Of a stretch of DNA of 64,000 bases, positions 23,423 through 34,020 are shown piece after piece. The notes under the pieces are model-generated. The model searched no databases, had not been told where the DNA came from, and worked only from the letters and a program-made list of their open reading frames with translations. Position 1 is the first letter of the stretch; each line of letters starts with the position of its first letter. Position numbers and translations under genes: made by a program. Origin of the DNA: Rhizoctonia solani (Eukaryota; Basidiomycota; Agaricomycetes; Cantharellales; Ceratobasidiaceae); NCBI RefSeq assembly GCF_016906535.1, contig NC_057384.1, forward strand, positions 744,001 through 808,000, written 5' to 3'.

Positions 23423-24809
23423 GAAAGCAAACAGTTAGTAGCTAGCACTATAAACCTGTTGTTCTGTCTGACTGAGTACCAATTTATATTGGGAACACAT
23501 TCTAGTGTTCAATTTCCTAGATCTCATCATTTTTGCCATTTTTTGGCCATATTCCATTGTAACCCAATATCTCTACCTTGAAAAGACCCTCAACAACATC
23601 AATCACATATTAGTGGGTCAAATCAACAACCTTGAAGAATATATTGCGCAAATTGAAGAACCAGGGCTAATCCAGAATATTGCCCTTATAAAAAGTCATA
23701 AGTCATTTGCCAAACACCTCAATCATATCTACAAGGCAGATCATCAAGAACAGAGGAATCTCATTGCCATCCTTGAATCTCATAACTGCAATCTAGCTCT
23801 CACAATTGAAGAGCAAGAAAGATGTATCAAGGAAAAAGATCAACTATTGGTTGAAAAAGAGATAGAGCTAGACAATTTACATACATTCATTCAAGACACC
23901 ACCCAAGATGGAAGGGGGCAAATTCACTACTACTGGGACTATGAGTTTTGGGCAGTATTGCACAACAATGCCTGGTTTGGGTGCAATGGGCAGGACTAGT
24001 CTGATCATGCCCCAAGTACAATCTGGTTGGTCTGTACCCTCTTTTTGTACCCATACTCCTGCTCCTGTGGCTGCACTGCCTCATGTATATTCTCCCATGT
24101 CCTTTGATTACATGTCTTATCACAAACTATTTGATATGGTTGCACAAAATATGATGGTTTTAAAAAAGGAGTTCTCTCAATTGCAAGGGGCTTATGAAAG
24201 CCAACATGACCAAATTGCATTATTGAGAGGAGAACTAGAAGAGCATTGGGAACATGCCAAGAAATGGCACCAATTTTATTCAAATCAAATTCAAGGAGCT
24301 GCTGCTTCCATTCAAGCTGTGCAAGACCAGCTAGTCCACAATTCCACCCTTTGCCCTACTGCTCTTGTTCCTCCCCCACCTGCTCCCACTTCTTCCAATA
24401 TTTCCCCATCTTTGTCTCCTTCTGATCTCAAATTTGCCAAACCAAATAAATTTGGTGGCAAAAAAGATGACGCCCTTAGCTTTATCATTGCCTGCCAAGC
24501 ATAAATTAGGGTAAAAGGGGTGAACCACTCCCACAAAGAAAAGGTACTGTGGGTAACTTCATACTTTGAGGGTGCAGCAGAAGACTGGGTTGGACCCTAC
24601 AAGGAAAGGAAGGTATTCAGGGGAGAAGCAGTCCCCCTTTTGGAAGACATTGATGTGTTCTGGGCCAAGTTCACCAAACATTATGTGGACACCAATTGCA
24701 ATGAGAAGTACTGCCAAAAATGGAACAACCTGCAACAAAAATCTTCTGTCCAGGAATATACTCAAGAGTTCCAACAGTATTCCATTTCTTTGGGTTACAG
24801 CAATGAGAC

Positions 24810-25808
24810 TGTTGTAACCACACTGTAAGGTGGGCTACTTGCTGGTGGATGGGCGCTTAAGGCTGTATGTAAACAATGGAGTCAACTATCTAAGGCTAAC
24901 TACTATAACTACTAGCGCTTAAGGCACCCTACTACTAACTACTGTTGATGATGGGGTCTTAGGCCTGGGAGGTGTGGTGAGACTACTGAGGGGGGTAAGC
25001 AATATACTACTGAGATCCTAGCTACTTAGCTAGGCTGCTGGAACCTGTCTATGATGGGAGACAAGGTAAAATCAACTTGGGTCTCCAAGTAATTTTCCAG
25101 CTTGTATATATAGACAAAGACACAAAATACATGTGGTCTGTGCATGTGTGAATAGAAGCCTAAATGTGAAAAGAGAAGCGTGCTGTGGGCTGCACAGAAG
25201 CGCGGATTTCTCCTAAGCGCCCTTGGCATGGCATCTTGGCGTGGCAACTTGGCATGGTGAGTGCCAAGATCATGTGATCAAAAAACATGAGATATCATGT
25301 CATGACCCATGCCTTTGCTGGCATGTCTCCTGACCAAGCCACCTACAAATAGGATATTCCACAGTCTTTAGAAGGCCGCATATACTCACATATATGCAGT
25401 CACAACTGTCATTACTCTAAGCGCTCATGACTTAGAGACTGACAGTCCACCAGGGTCACATGACCTCCCCCCCTCCAGTCCTTCATCAAATACTATACTA
25501 AACTACTATGGATCTGAGGTGGGGGGGGGATGACATAATATCTTCTATCATAATATATTATTCAGACCTTGCCTGCAGGCATTAACATTGGCCTGCAGCT
25601 AGGGGGGTGGGGGGAGTGCAACATCCCCCAGCAACATATATTACTCATATATCACTGTGCATCACATGTACTATATATATCTTTGACAGTGGATATATAT
25701 GGTAATAACCTTTCTAGATATGGGTTATGACAAATCAAGTCCGTAAAAATAGTAAAAACATTAGAAAAATTGTCCAAATCCAGTGGTATATGTAAGGGGG
25801 TTATAACA
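24810..25808 (-). repeat. Solo LTR, family B (reverse) with nested F
   Basis: TGTTGTAACCAC to GGTTATAACA, TSD GAGAC (24805-24809 and 25809-25813), in the gag of element A. It contains an F solo LTR at 25298-25732. Confidence 0.9.
25298..25732 (-). repeat. Solo LTR, family F (reverse)
   Basis: 435 bp, TGTCATGACCC to GGGTTATGACA, flanks TATCA and AATCA (5-bp duplication with one change). The hairpin is perfect: CTGCAGGC 25573-25580, 10-nt loop ATTAACATTG, GCCTGCAG 25591-25598. Confidence 0.88.
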
Positions 25809-26452
25809 GAGACATTACATGACAAATATTACAACAGTCTCAAAAGAAATTAAGGATATCATGTTGTCAACTATGTTCCAATGGTGCCAATCCACCACCC
25901 AACAAGTTTATGATAGGGCAGAGGAGATCAAAAATCATATTGAATCATTGCACCTTTCTAATCCATCAATTCCATCTTCTGCAGCTTGCCCATCCCCCAA
26001 TGTTGTCTCAACTTCCACTTCCACTTCCACTTCCACTTGTCTCAATGTTGGGGATGATGTTTATATGATTGACCCCACTACTTGCTGCACCAAGAAAGGC
26101 ACTATTACTTCTATTGTTCATACAACTACTGGCAACATGCCCAACATAAGGTGGAATGGGGAATCTAAAGACACTCTAATCCCTTTCCCATTTTTGAAAA
26201 AGGACAAATGCCCTGCTGCAGCCGCCCTGTAAAACCAATCATTGCCCCTGTCCTGGTTCTGGTCTCAAATTCCAAAGGTCCAGGCCCCATGGATTTAGAC
26301 GGCAAGGGATTTGCAGGCATAGTATGTCATGTGTGTGGTGGCAAGGGTCATTTTGTGCAGAACTGCCCTTCAAAGCCCATGTCTGGACATGTGGCTAATG
26401 TCAAATAGTTGTGGGAAAGGCTCAGGGAAGAGAATTGGATTGAAGTAATCTC

Positions 26453-27757
26453 TGTTATGGAATGACTAATTTAGACATATGCGCCCTTAATTGCCAATAG
26501 TGAATAGTGCGAACTGTAGTAATCATACTTGCTCTATCCAAATATGGGCATAGGCATTACTATATTTGGAAACTGACGGTGCTACAAGACCTTTTATACT
26601 TTATTTCCTCATTGCGCTTGCATATATACACATCTAATCATGCGGAATGATTATGCTATTATTTTCATGATTTATAGTATTTTTTGTATTATACATTTAT
26701 ATGTAGGAACGGTACTTACAGACCATAGAACAAGTGCAAGTAAGCATGCAAGCGCCGGCGCTTTGTAATTGCAAATAAGCGCCAAAGGTCGGCGGGGCGC
26801 GCCGACGCCGATATCTCGGCGGGAAATAGGCATATTACTATGCGGACAAATACCAATAGGTCGAAGGCTCCGGCATCTCAGTTCCCAAAAAGGAATCGTC
26901 TGATTCTGAGCCAAATTGATGGAGATACTAACCATTTAAGTTTCTAGCTTTTTCTATGAGATCCTACCTTGCCTCAAGGTTATTTTTAGCATTCACACTA
27001 ATGTAATTTAGTCATGTATGCTCTAGAACATTCTATAAATAGTCTTGGGTCTATCTCACTAGGACTTATTGGGACTAATTGGTCTTTATGTATCAAATAG
27101 CTCAGACTGTACCTCTCATGTAACTTCCTCTTTTGTACATCATGTATATAGTTATTTGTTCTCCCTCTGGGGTATATAAACCCCTGAGGGAGACCCTTTG
27201 AATACAACCTTCTTTTCATCCCATTCTTAACCCTTGTGTGAACTTGAAGATCTATTAGATCTTCTTTACTTAGTTTAGAGTGTCTTATTTCGCTTTCTTA
27301 GCCTCTTAAGCTCACTGAACTTAACCTGTAAGGTATCTCGGCGCATATAGCCTCTAGCAAGGTCCCAACAGATACTGGGTAGCTAGGAAAGGCTCTAGGG
27401 CAACCCTGAACCTCTTGAGTAAGTCAGTTGGGAGAGTTTAAGGCCTTGAGAGCGGCATATACACCTTAACTGAGTGCGATCTCAGTCAAATAAATTACTA
27501 ACAAATCCAGATAAATTGTAGTAGGTAACTAAGACTCAATACTAACTTTCATAATATAGGTATAAGCATAACCAACCACCTGCATCTGCAGTAATTGCTT
27601 GATTACTTGTTAAGTGTAGGGATCACCCTGATTACTAACCTAATCTACCCTTATATAGCTAGTCTATTGCCTTTTATATCCATAGATAACTGATCTATTA
27701 ATAACTTTACTATATTCTGTATATAATTACATAGTCATAAAACCCTACTCTATAACA
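26453..27757 (+). repeat. Solo LTR, family I (CpG-rich copy)
   Basis: 1305 bp, TGTTATGGAATG to CTCTATAACA, TSD ATCTC (26448-26452 and 27758-27762), between gag and pol of element A. A TATA-like GGTATATAAA lies at about 27171. It keeps 13 CpGs in the stretch 26750-26822, whereas the copy at 32232 has none in the matching stretch, so it is a younger or unmethylated copy. Confidence 0.9.
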
Positions 27758-27825
27758 ATCTCCAACAAGGAAGAGTTGGCAAAAGAGAAAGCCAAGGCCA
27801 ATTAAGGAGTAAGGCGCTTGGCTGT

Positions 27826-30800
27826 ATGTTAGCAGATTTGCACTATGAAAATGATGATCTTGAAATTCTCTCATTATGTAACTCATCTCAAATATATGCA
27901 TTGTTTTCAGCAAATCCATGTGAAACTCCCAAAACTCAAAAATCTAGCTTCTCAGCTAAACCCTTCCAAGGGAAATCCATGATTGACTCTGGAGCAACAT
28001 CCTGCTTCATTCACCCCCTTTTGGTAGAAACCCATTGACTTCCCATGTATCCACATCAAATTCCTAAGAAACTATGTGTTATTGATGGCCAAGAAATTGA
28101 CTCTGGCCAAATCACTCATTTGACTTGTTTCAAATGTACCATTGGCAACCACACTGAAGAACTCAAATGCCACATTTCTAATATTGGCATTCATCAGTTG
28201 GTATTAGGAATGTCATGGTTAAAAAAGCACAACCCCCAAATTTCATGGGAAAAGCATACACTTGTTTTTAACTCCCTATACTGCTCCAACAACTGTCTGA
28301 CCATGCCCACTGTCTTGGAACTTAAAGCAGTGAAGGAAATACCAGTCCCTTACCAAGAATTTTCTAAAGTCTTTTTGGAAGAAGAGTTGTCCAAACTACT
28401 GCCACATTGTCCATATGAAATTGCCATTGAATTGCTCCCAGATGCAAAACCCCAACATGGCCCCATATATAGTCTAGGCCCAAGGGAAGATGCAGAGCTT
28501 AGAGAAACTATTGAGAAGCAGCTTAAGGCAGGATTGATTCAACCCTCCAAGTTCCCTATGGCCTCTCCCATTCTATTTGTCAAAATGAAGAATGGGAAAT
28601 TACAAATGTGTGTAGATTATTGGTGCCTAAATAGTATGACCAAGAAAAACATCTACCCTTTACTGTTACCTCAAAACCTTATCAAAAAATTACAAGACGC
28701 TAAGATCTTTAATAAATTTGATCTCAAGGCCAGGTATAACTTAGTAAGGATTAAAGAAGGCAATGGGTGGAAAACCACTTTCAAGACAAAATATGGGTTA
28801 TTTGAGTACTTGGTCATGCCTTTTGGTTTGACAAATGCACCAGCTGCTTTTCAGGATATGATGAATGAGATATTCCAGGATCTCCTGGATGTTTAGGTCA
28901 TTATCTACCTGGACAACATTTTGGTTTTCTCCCTAAATGAGACAGATAATGAAGCTCATGTTCAAGAAGTTCTCAAAAGACTTCAAGATAACAATCTTTT
29001 CTGCAACATCAAGAAATGTCATTTCCATGTCATGAAAATTGATTATTTAGGTTTTGTCATATCTGAATTTGGTATTGAGGTCAACCAATCCAAGGTCACA
29101 GATGCAATGAACTGGTCTACCCTCAAAAATGTCAAGAACATTCAGGAATTCCCAGGCTTTGTGAATTTTATAGGCAGTTCATCCCTAACTTTGGCAATAT
29201 GGCACAACCCTTGTACAATCTCTTGAAGAAAGATAACCCGTGGAAATGGGAACTTGCGGAACAACAGGCTTTTGATGGACTTAATAAATGTCTAACATTG
29301 GCACCATTGCTCCTACAACTGGACACCACAAAGCAATTTTATGTGGAATGCAATGCATTGGATTATGCCACAGGAGCTATACCATCCCAACACAATACTG
29401 AAGGGAAGCTAGCCCCAGTAGCTTGTTTGTCAAAGTCTCTATCTCTGGCTGAGAAGAATTACAACATTTTTGATAAAGAGATACTTGCAGTCATCAGGGC
29501 ATTTAAAGAATGGTGCTGTTTATTGGGAGGGTTGCAGTTGCCAGTCCAGGTTTTAACAGATCATAAGAACTTGGAATACTTCTCTACATCACAATCCTTG
29601 AATAAACATCAAATTTGATGGGCAAACTTTATAGTGAATTATCACTTCCAGATCATTTATAGGCCAGGAGCTCAAAACAAAAAAGCCAATATTCTTTCCA
29701 GGCACTACAACTTAGTACCCCTTGAAGGGGGGGTAGAGAACCAGGTTCTCCTGAAACCAGACCTTTTTATTGCATCTATCACCCCAGATCAGGAAATCAA
29801 TGACCTCATTGGCAAGTCAATCTATGAGGATAGTTGCCTGAAAGAAATTTTACAAAAGCTCCAGAGCAAGGAAAAGATCCTGGATTGGGAATTGAAAAAA
29901 GGATTACTTTGGTTTCAAGAAAAATATTTGTACCAAAAGACATAACCATTAGGAATTTAATACTAGAATCCAGACACAACACACTAGCTGCAGGACACCC
30001 AGGACAAGCTAGAACATTAGAACTGGTATCAAGAAATTACTATTGGCCATCTATGAAAGAATTTGTCAATGCCTATGTCAACCACTGCAAAACTTGCATT
30101 CAATCCAAACCAACCAATCAAGTACCTGTAGGCCTATTAAAACCATTGCAAATCCCTGAAAAACCTTGGGAAGACATAGCCTACAACACAATAGTTGGAT
30201 TACCAATCTTGGAAGGATTTCATGCTATTCTCACAGTCATTGACCAATTTTCAAAAATGGTTCATTTCATCCCCACACTGTCATAAACAGAGGAAAATAG
30301 AACTAGCCAGAGTTGAACCAGCTTGACCACTAAGCCATAGAGCCCTATCATCCCTCTGCTGACAACCCATGATTACACCTGCTACCCCTCAAATTTGGGC
30401 TTGGGCCAGCATGCAACCACTTGTACTGTTCATGTGACTATGTCAAGGACACACACAGTCCACAGCATCTGCTATCAATATTGCCAACTTATTTATCAAC
30501 TATGTGCAGAATCTCCATAGTTTACCAAGAAGCACGGTCTTGGACAGAGGTCCAACTTTCAATGCCAAGTTCATTTGTCATCTGTATAAAAGGCTGGATA
30601 TCAAACCCACATTTTCTACAGCCTATCATCCACAAATAGATGGACAAACAGAACGCATACAAAGAGAGGCCAAAATCTTCATTTGCATGTTTGGGAACCA
30701 CCATCAATCAGATTGGGTTTCCTTGTTACCTCTAGCAGAATTTGCCCTAAATAACCTGAGGCAAACCCATACTGGAAAATCCCCATTTCAAATATGTTAT

Positions 30801-31406
30801 GGGTTTAATCCAAGATTTTCCATTGGTCAAAAATCAGAGGAAGTGGTACCCAATGCGGACAAACATGCAGAGTTCCTGGAAAGAGGATATGATGAAGTCA
30901 AAGCAGCATTATCCCTGTCACAGGAAAAGATGAAATACTTCTATGACCAAAGGCATAAAAAGGAGGAAGAAATTCAAGTAGGAGATAAAGTTTGGCTGAG
31001 TCATCAAAACATATCCACAGATAGACCCTCAATCAAACTCAGTCACAAGAAACTAGGCCCATACTTGGCAGTAGAAAAGATTGGATCACATGTGTATAAA
31101 TTACAATTACCCCATACCATGTGCATACACCTAGTGTTCCATATCAATCTCCTTACTAAATTCCACCCTGATCCTCCTCAACCTGCACCTATCATTACAG
31201 AAGAAGGCAAAGAGGAGTACAAAGTAGAGAAGATCCTAGATAGTAAACAGAAAGGATGTGGCAAGTCAAGGAAACTTTGGTATTTGGTCAAATGGCAAGG
31301 ATACAATGAAGGAAGTAACTCATGGGAGCCAGTCAATAATGTGGCTAATGCTAAAGAAGCAATGGAAGATTGCTATAAGGAACACCCTGGTGCAGTTGGA
31401 GCTTGA
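27826..31406 (+). pseudogene. Pol of Gypsy element A (PR-RT-RH-IN-chromodomain)
   Basis: Protease MIDSGATSCF is at about 27980. The RT begins near 28330; a TAG at 28894-28896 precedes YLDN (about 28909), where YLDD is expected. The RNase H runs 29199-29618 and the integrase HHCC zinc finger from about 29970. The first integrase core Asp is changed to Asn (AYNTIVG, about 30184). A K element (TSD CACAC) splits the core at 30279-30451. The chromodomain (EEYKVEKILDSK) lies at about 31215-31350 and the frame ends at 31406, eleven bases before the 3' LTR. Stops at 28036 and 29617 fit CGA-to-TGA changes. It is closest in layout to element J. Inactive. Confidence 0.88.
30279..30451 (+). mobile_element. 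Family K element (173 bp)
   Basis: TGTCATAAACAGAGG to TGTCAAGGACA, perfect TSD CACAC (30274-30278 and 30452-30456). It sits in the integrase of element A. The tRNA-like arm keeps pairing with G:U changes. Confidence 0.9.
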
Positions 31407-31417
31407 AGAGGGAGTAA

Positions 31418-31868
31418 TGTCATGACCTTCATTGGCATGACATGATTTTTTATAATTTCCTATCTTTTTTCCGGAACAGTTTCCTTTTTTGGTATATATT
31501 TATGACTCATCAAAATCACATGACATGTTTGATATAGGATGTGAAATTGTAAATGACTCACTATTTGTTACTGTTGTTTTTGATGTGGCTTGCTTCATGT
31601 ATTTAAACCAGGTCAAGTTGCTGCTAGAACAACAAGACTTGACCTCTTTGTCAATTTATCCCCACTCTCACCTATCCCCTTTGCCCAGGCCCTTATTTGG
31701 CCATTAGTGCACATCACTTATAAATCATAACCCAGGCCTTCATAGCCCTCTACCCTAACCATACCCTTTGGGCCTTTGTTGCCCCTCTTCCTTGTCTGAT
31801 AGTCCATTGGTGATAGGGCCATGGACTTTAAGCCCTCTTGTACCATAGGTCCAAGCTGAGTTGTGACA
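31418..31868 (+). repeat. 3' LTR of element A
   Basis: 451 bp, TGTCATGACC to GTTGTGACA, preceded by a purine-rich GAAGAGGGAG. It matches the 5' LTR at 6782. Confidence 0.85.
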
Positions 31869-33158
31869 GGCAGGCCCTATATCATAGTCAAGATAACTGC
31901 AGCTACATCACAACTATGGGCATAGATGATCCAATGTTTGATTATATACTTGAATTTGAATTTTGGACCACTTGGAACTTGCATACAACTCCTCAGGAGG
32001 ATGTTAATCCTAGAGGGCTGACATAACTTAGATGCTGGTCACTCAATGCCAAAGGTGCTCTGGGCTTGCTGCTCCATGTCCTGAGTGGGACTGTCCTAAA
32101 TGTCTGAATGGGACACCAAGGGTGCAGGCACTTGTAGCCATGGGGTACTATGGGAAAACTGCTTAAGGCAGTGACATGCTATCCTACAACAACTAAATAT
32201 CTAACTACAGCAACAAGACACTGTAAGGCATTGTTATGGAATGGATAATTCAGACATATGTGCCCCTAGTTGCCAATGGTGAATAGTGCAAACTAGGGTA
32301 ATTACACTTGCTCTATTCAAATATGGGCATGCACATCACTATGTTTGGAAACTGGCAGTGCTACAAGACATTTTATGCTTTATTTCCTCATTGCACTTGC
32401 ATATATACACATGTGGTATGCAAAATGGTCATACTATTATTTCTATAATTTATAGTATTCTTTGTATCATACATTTATTTGCAGGAACAGTACTCACAGA
32501 GCATAGAACAAGTGCAAGTAAGCATGGAAGCACTGGTGCTTAGTAATTGCAAAAAAGTGCCAAAGGTTGGCAAGGCATGCCAACTCCAATATCTTGGCAG
32601 GAAAAAGGCATATTACTATGCAAACAAATACCAATAGGTTGGAGGCACTGGCTTCTCACTTCTCACAAAGGAATTGTCTGATTCTGACCCATATTTATGT
32701 AGAAACTAACCATTTAAGTTTCTAACTCTTTCTATGAGATCCCACCTTGCCTCAAGGCTATTATAAGCATTCACACCAATGTGATTTAGTCATATGTGCT
32801 CTAGAACATTCTTTGAATAGCTTTGGGTCTATCTCACTAGGACTTATTAGAACTAATTGGTCTTTATGTATTAGATAGCTCAGACTGTACCTCTCATGTA
32901 ACTTCCTGTTTTGCACATCATGTATATTGTTATTTGTTCTCCCTCTGGGGTATATAAAGCCTGTGAGGGAGACCCTTTGAATGCATCCCCATTTTCATCC
33001 CTTTTTACCTCTTTTGTGAATTTGAAGATCCAATAGATCTTCTTACCCAGTTTAGAGTGTCTTATTTTGCTTTCTTAGCCTCTTAAGCTCACTGAACCTA
33101 ACCTGCAAGGTCCCTCAGTGCATATAGCCTCTAGCAAGGTTCCAACCAGTACTGGGTA

Positions 33159-33625
33159 TGTCATAACCCATATCTGGAGGGGTTATTACCATATATATCC
33201 ACTGTCAAAGATATATATAGTATATATGATGCACAGTGATATATTAATAATATAAGTTGCTGGGGGACGTTGCACTCCCCCCGCCCCCCTAGCCGCAGGC
33301 CAATGTTAAGGGAGCCCGTGGGCAAGGTCTGAATAATATATTATTATAGAAGAGATTATGTCATCCCCCCCCACCTCAAATCCGTAGTAGTTTAGTATAG
33401 TATTTGATAAAGGACTGGAGGGGGGGAGGTCATGTGACCTGGACTTAGAGAATATCACTAAGTCCAGCCATGTCAACCATAAGTCTCTTATATATGGGAA
33501 CCTGGAGGTTCTGAGTGCATATGTGCGAGTATATGCGTGCTTGCAGTCATGTTGGTGTGCAACATGAGTGTGTTGGAGGCTTGACAAGGTCAGGACTCAT
33601 GGACAGAATGGAGTGGGTCATGACA
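33159..33625 (-). repeat. F element LTR (3' LTR by transcription sense)
   Basis: 467 bp, plus-strand reading TGTCATAACCC to GGGTCATGACA, an 11-bp imperfect terminal inverted repeat. On the minus strand it has a TATATAAGAG promoter-like box near 33491-33500. The GC-rich hairpin with AATGTTA in its loop lies at 33293-33321 (two mismatches in the stem of this copy). Confidence 0.85.
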
Positions 33626-33639
33626 TTGCCCCCCCTTTT
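33626..33639 (-). promoter_or_regulatory. Polypurine tract of element F (minus strand)
   Basis: On the minus strand this reads AAAAGGGGGGGCAA directly before the LTR. Its last 12 bases are the same as the tract of element B (22850-22861). It sets the orientation of the element and argues for replication by reverse transcription. Confidence 0.7.
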
Positions 33640-33979
33640 GCACATAGTTTAGGGGACATGAACTTGTGCCATTAGAAAAGATATCTGGATAGATATCTTA
33701 TTAGGTGTCAAGTTCTCCTAAGTACAATTGTGCAATGAGTTGTTCTGAGGTCACCTGACTTGTTCTTGGTCATGTGATCCTTGTTGGAATGTTGTTTTCT
33801 TCCTGTGGGAAAGTTCCCACACTACAGTCTTTGTAAAGCAACTTCTCAAGTCTTCTGGAAGTTCCTGGTTAGCAACATATTTCATGGTTGCTTGGTTACT
33901 GTATGGTGCCATTTTATTGTTCAGAAAGGATTGGTATAGTAAGTCATTTCCCTCTGACTCAGTCTCTTGGCCCCCATGG

Positions 33980-33986
33980 TATAAAG
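33980..33986 (+). promoter_or_regulatory. TATA-like box before the Rep gene
   Basis: TATAAAG 34-40 bp before the ATG at 34021. It is inside the element and separate from the LTR promoter, so the antisense gene may have its own promoter. The stretch 33640-33979 has no coding that I can support. Confidence 0.45.
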
Positions 33987-34020
33987 AAGAGGGCAGTGGC
34001 AGGTGGGATAAGTCATCAAC

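Larger units (their letters stand above)
23505..26408 (+). pseudogene. Gag of Gypsy element A, broken
   Basis: Gag of element A in pieces: 23505-23999 (charged, coiled-coil-like), 23908-24504, 24520-24809 (Gag core), then after a B solo insertion 25814-26220 and a CCHC knuckle (CHVCGGKGHFVQNC, about 26328-26369). Stops at 23997 and 24502 and frame changes break it. Between the core and the knuckle there is a segment beginning VGDDVYMI (about 26046-26200) that is homologous to a segment in the Gag of element J and looks like a small SH3/Tudor-type barrel. No clear ATG is preserved; the start is uncertain. Confidence 0.8.
6782..31868 (+). mobile_element. Gypsy/chromovirus element A with nested insertions
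   Basis: Composite LTR retrotransposon. It has a 5' LTR (6782-7232), self-priming site (7236-7246), leader pieces 7233-7406 and 7845-7977, gag (23505-26408), pol (27826-31406) and 3' LTR (31418-31868). Both LTRs are 451 bp and belong to one sub-group, so they pair. Inserted into it are an F solo, the complete B element, a B solo holding an F solo, an I solo and a K element; removing each one rejoins the reading. The outer flanks TTTAG and GGCAG do not match: a Tc1 remnant lies on the left and a Harbinger gene on the right. The ends have therefore been rearranged or recombined with another copy. Gag and pol carry stops and frameshifts, so it is dead. Confidence 0.8.

Noticed and set aside
33241..33300. 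GGGGGA/TCCCCC inverted pair near 33261-33280 as the replication origin
   Set aside because: The loop CGTTGCAC has no resemblance to a CRESS nonamer; the neighbouring AATGTTA hairpin fits better.
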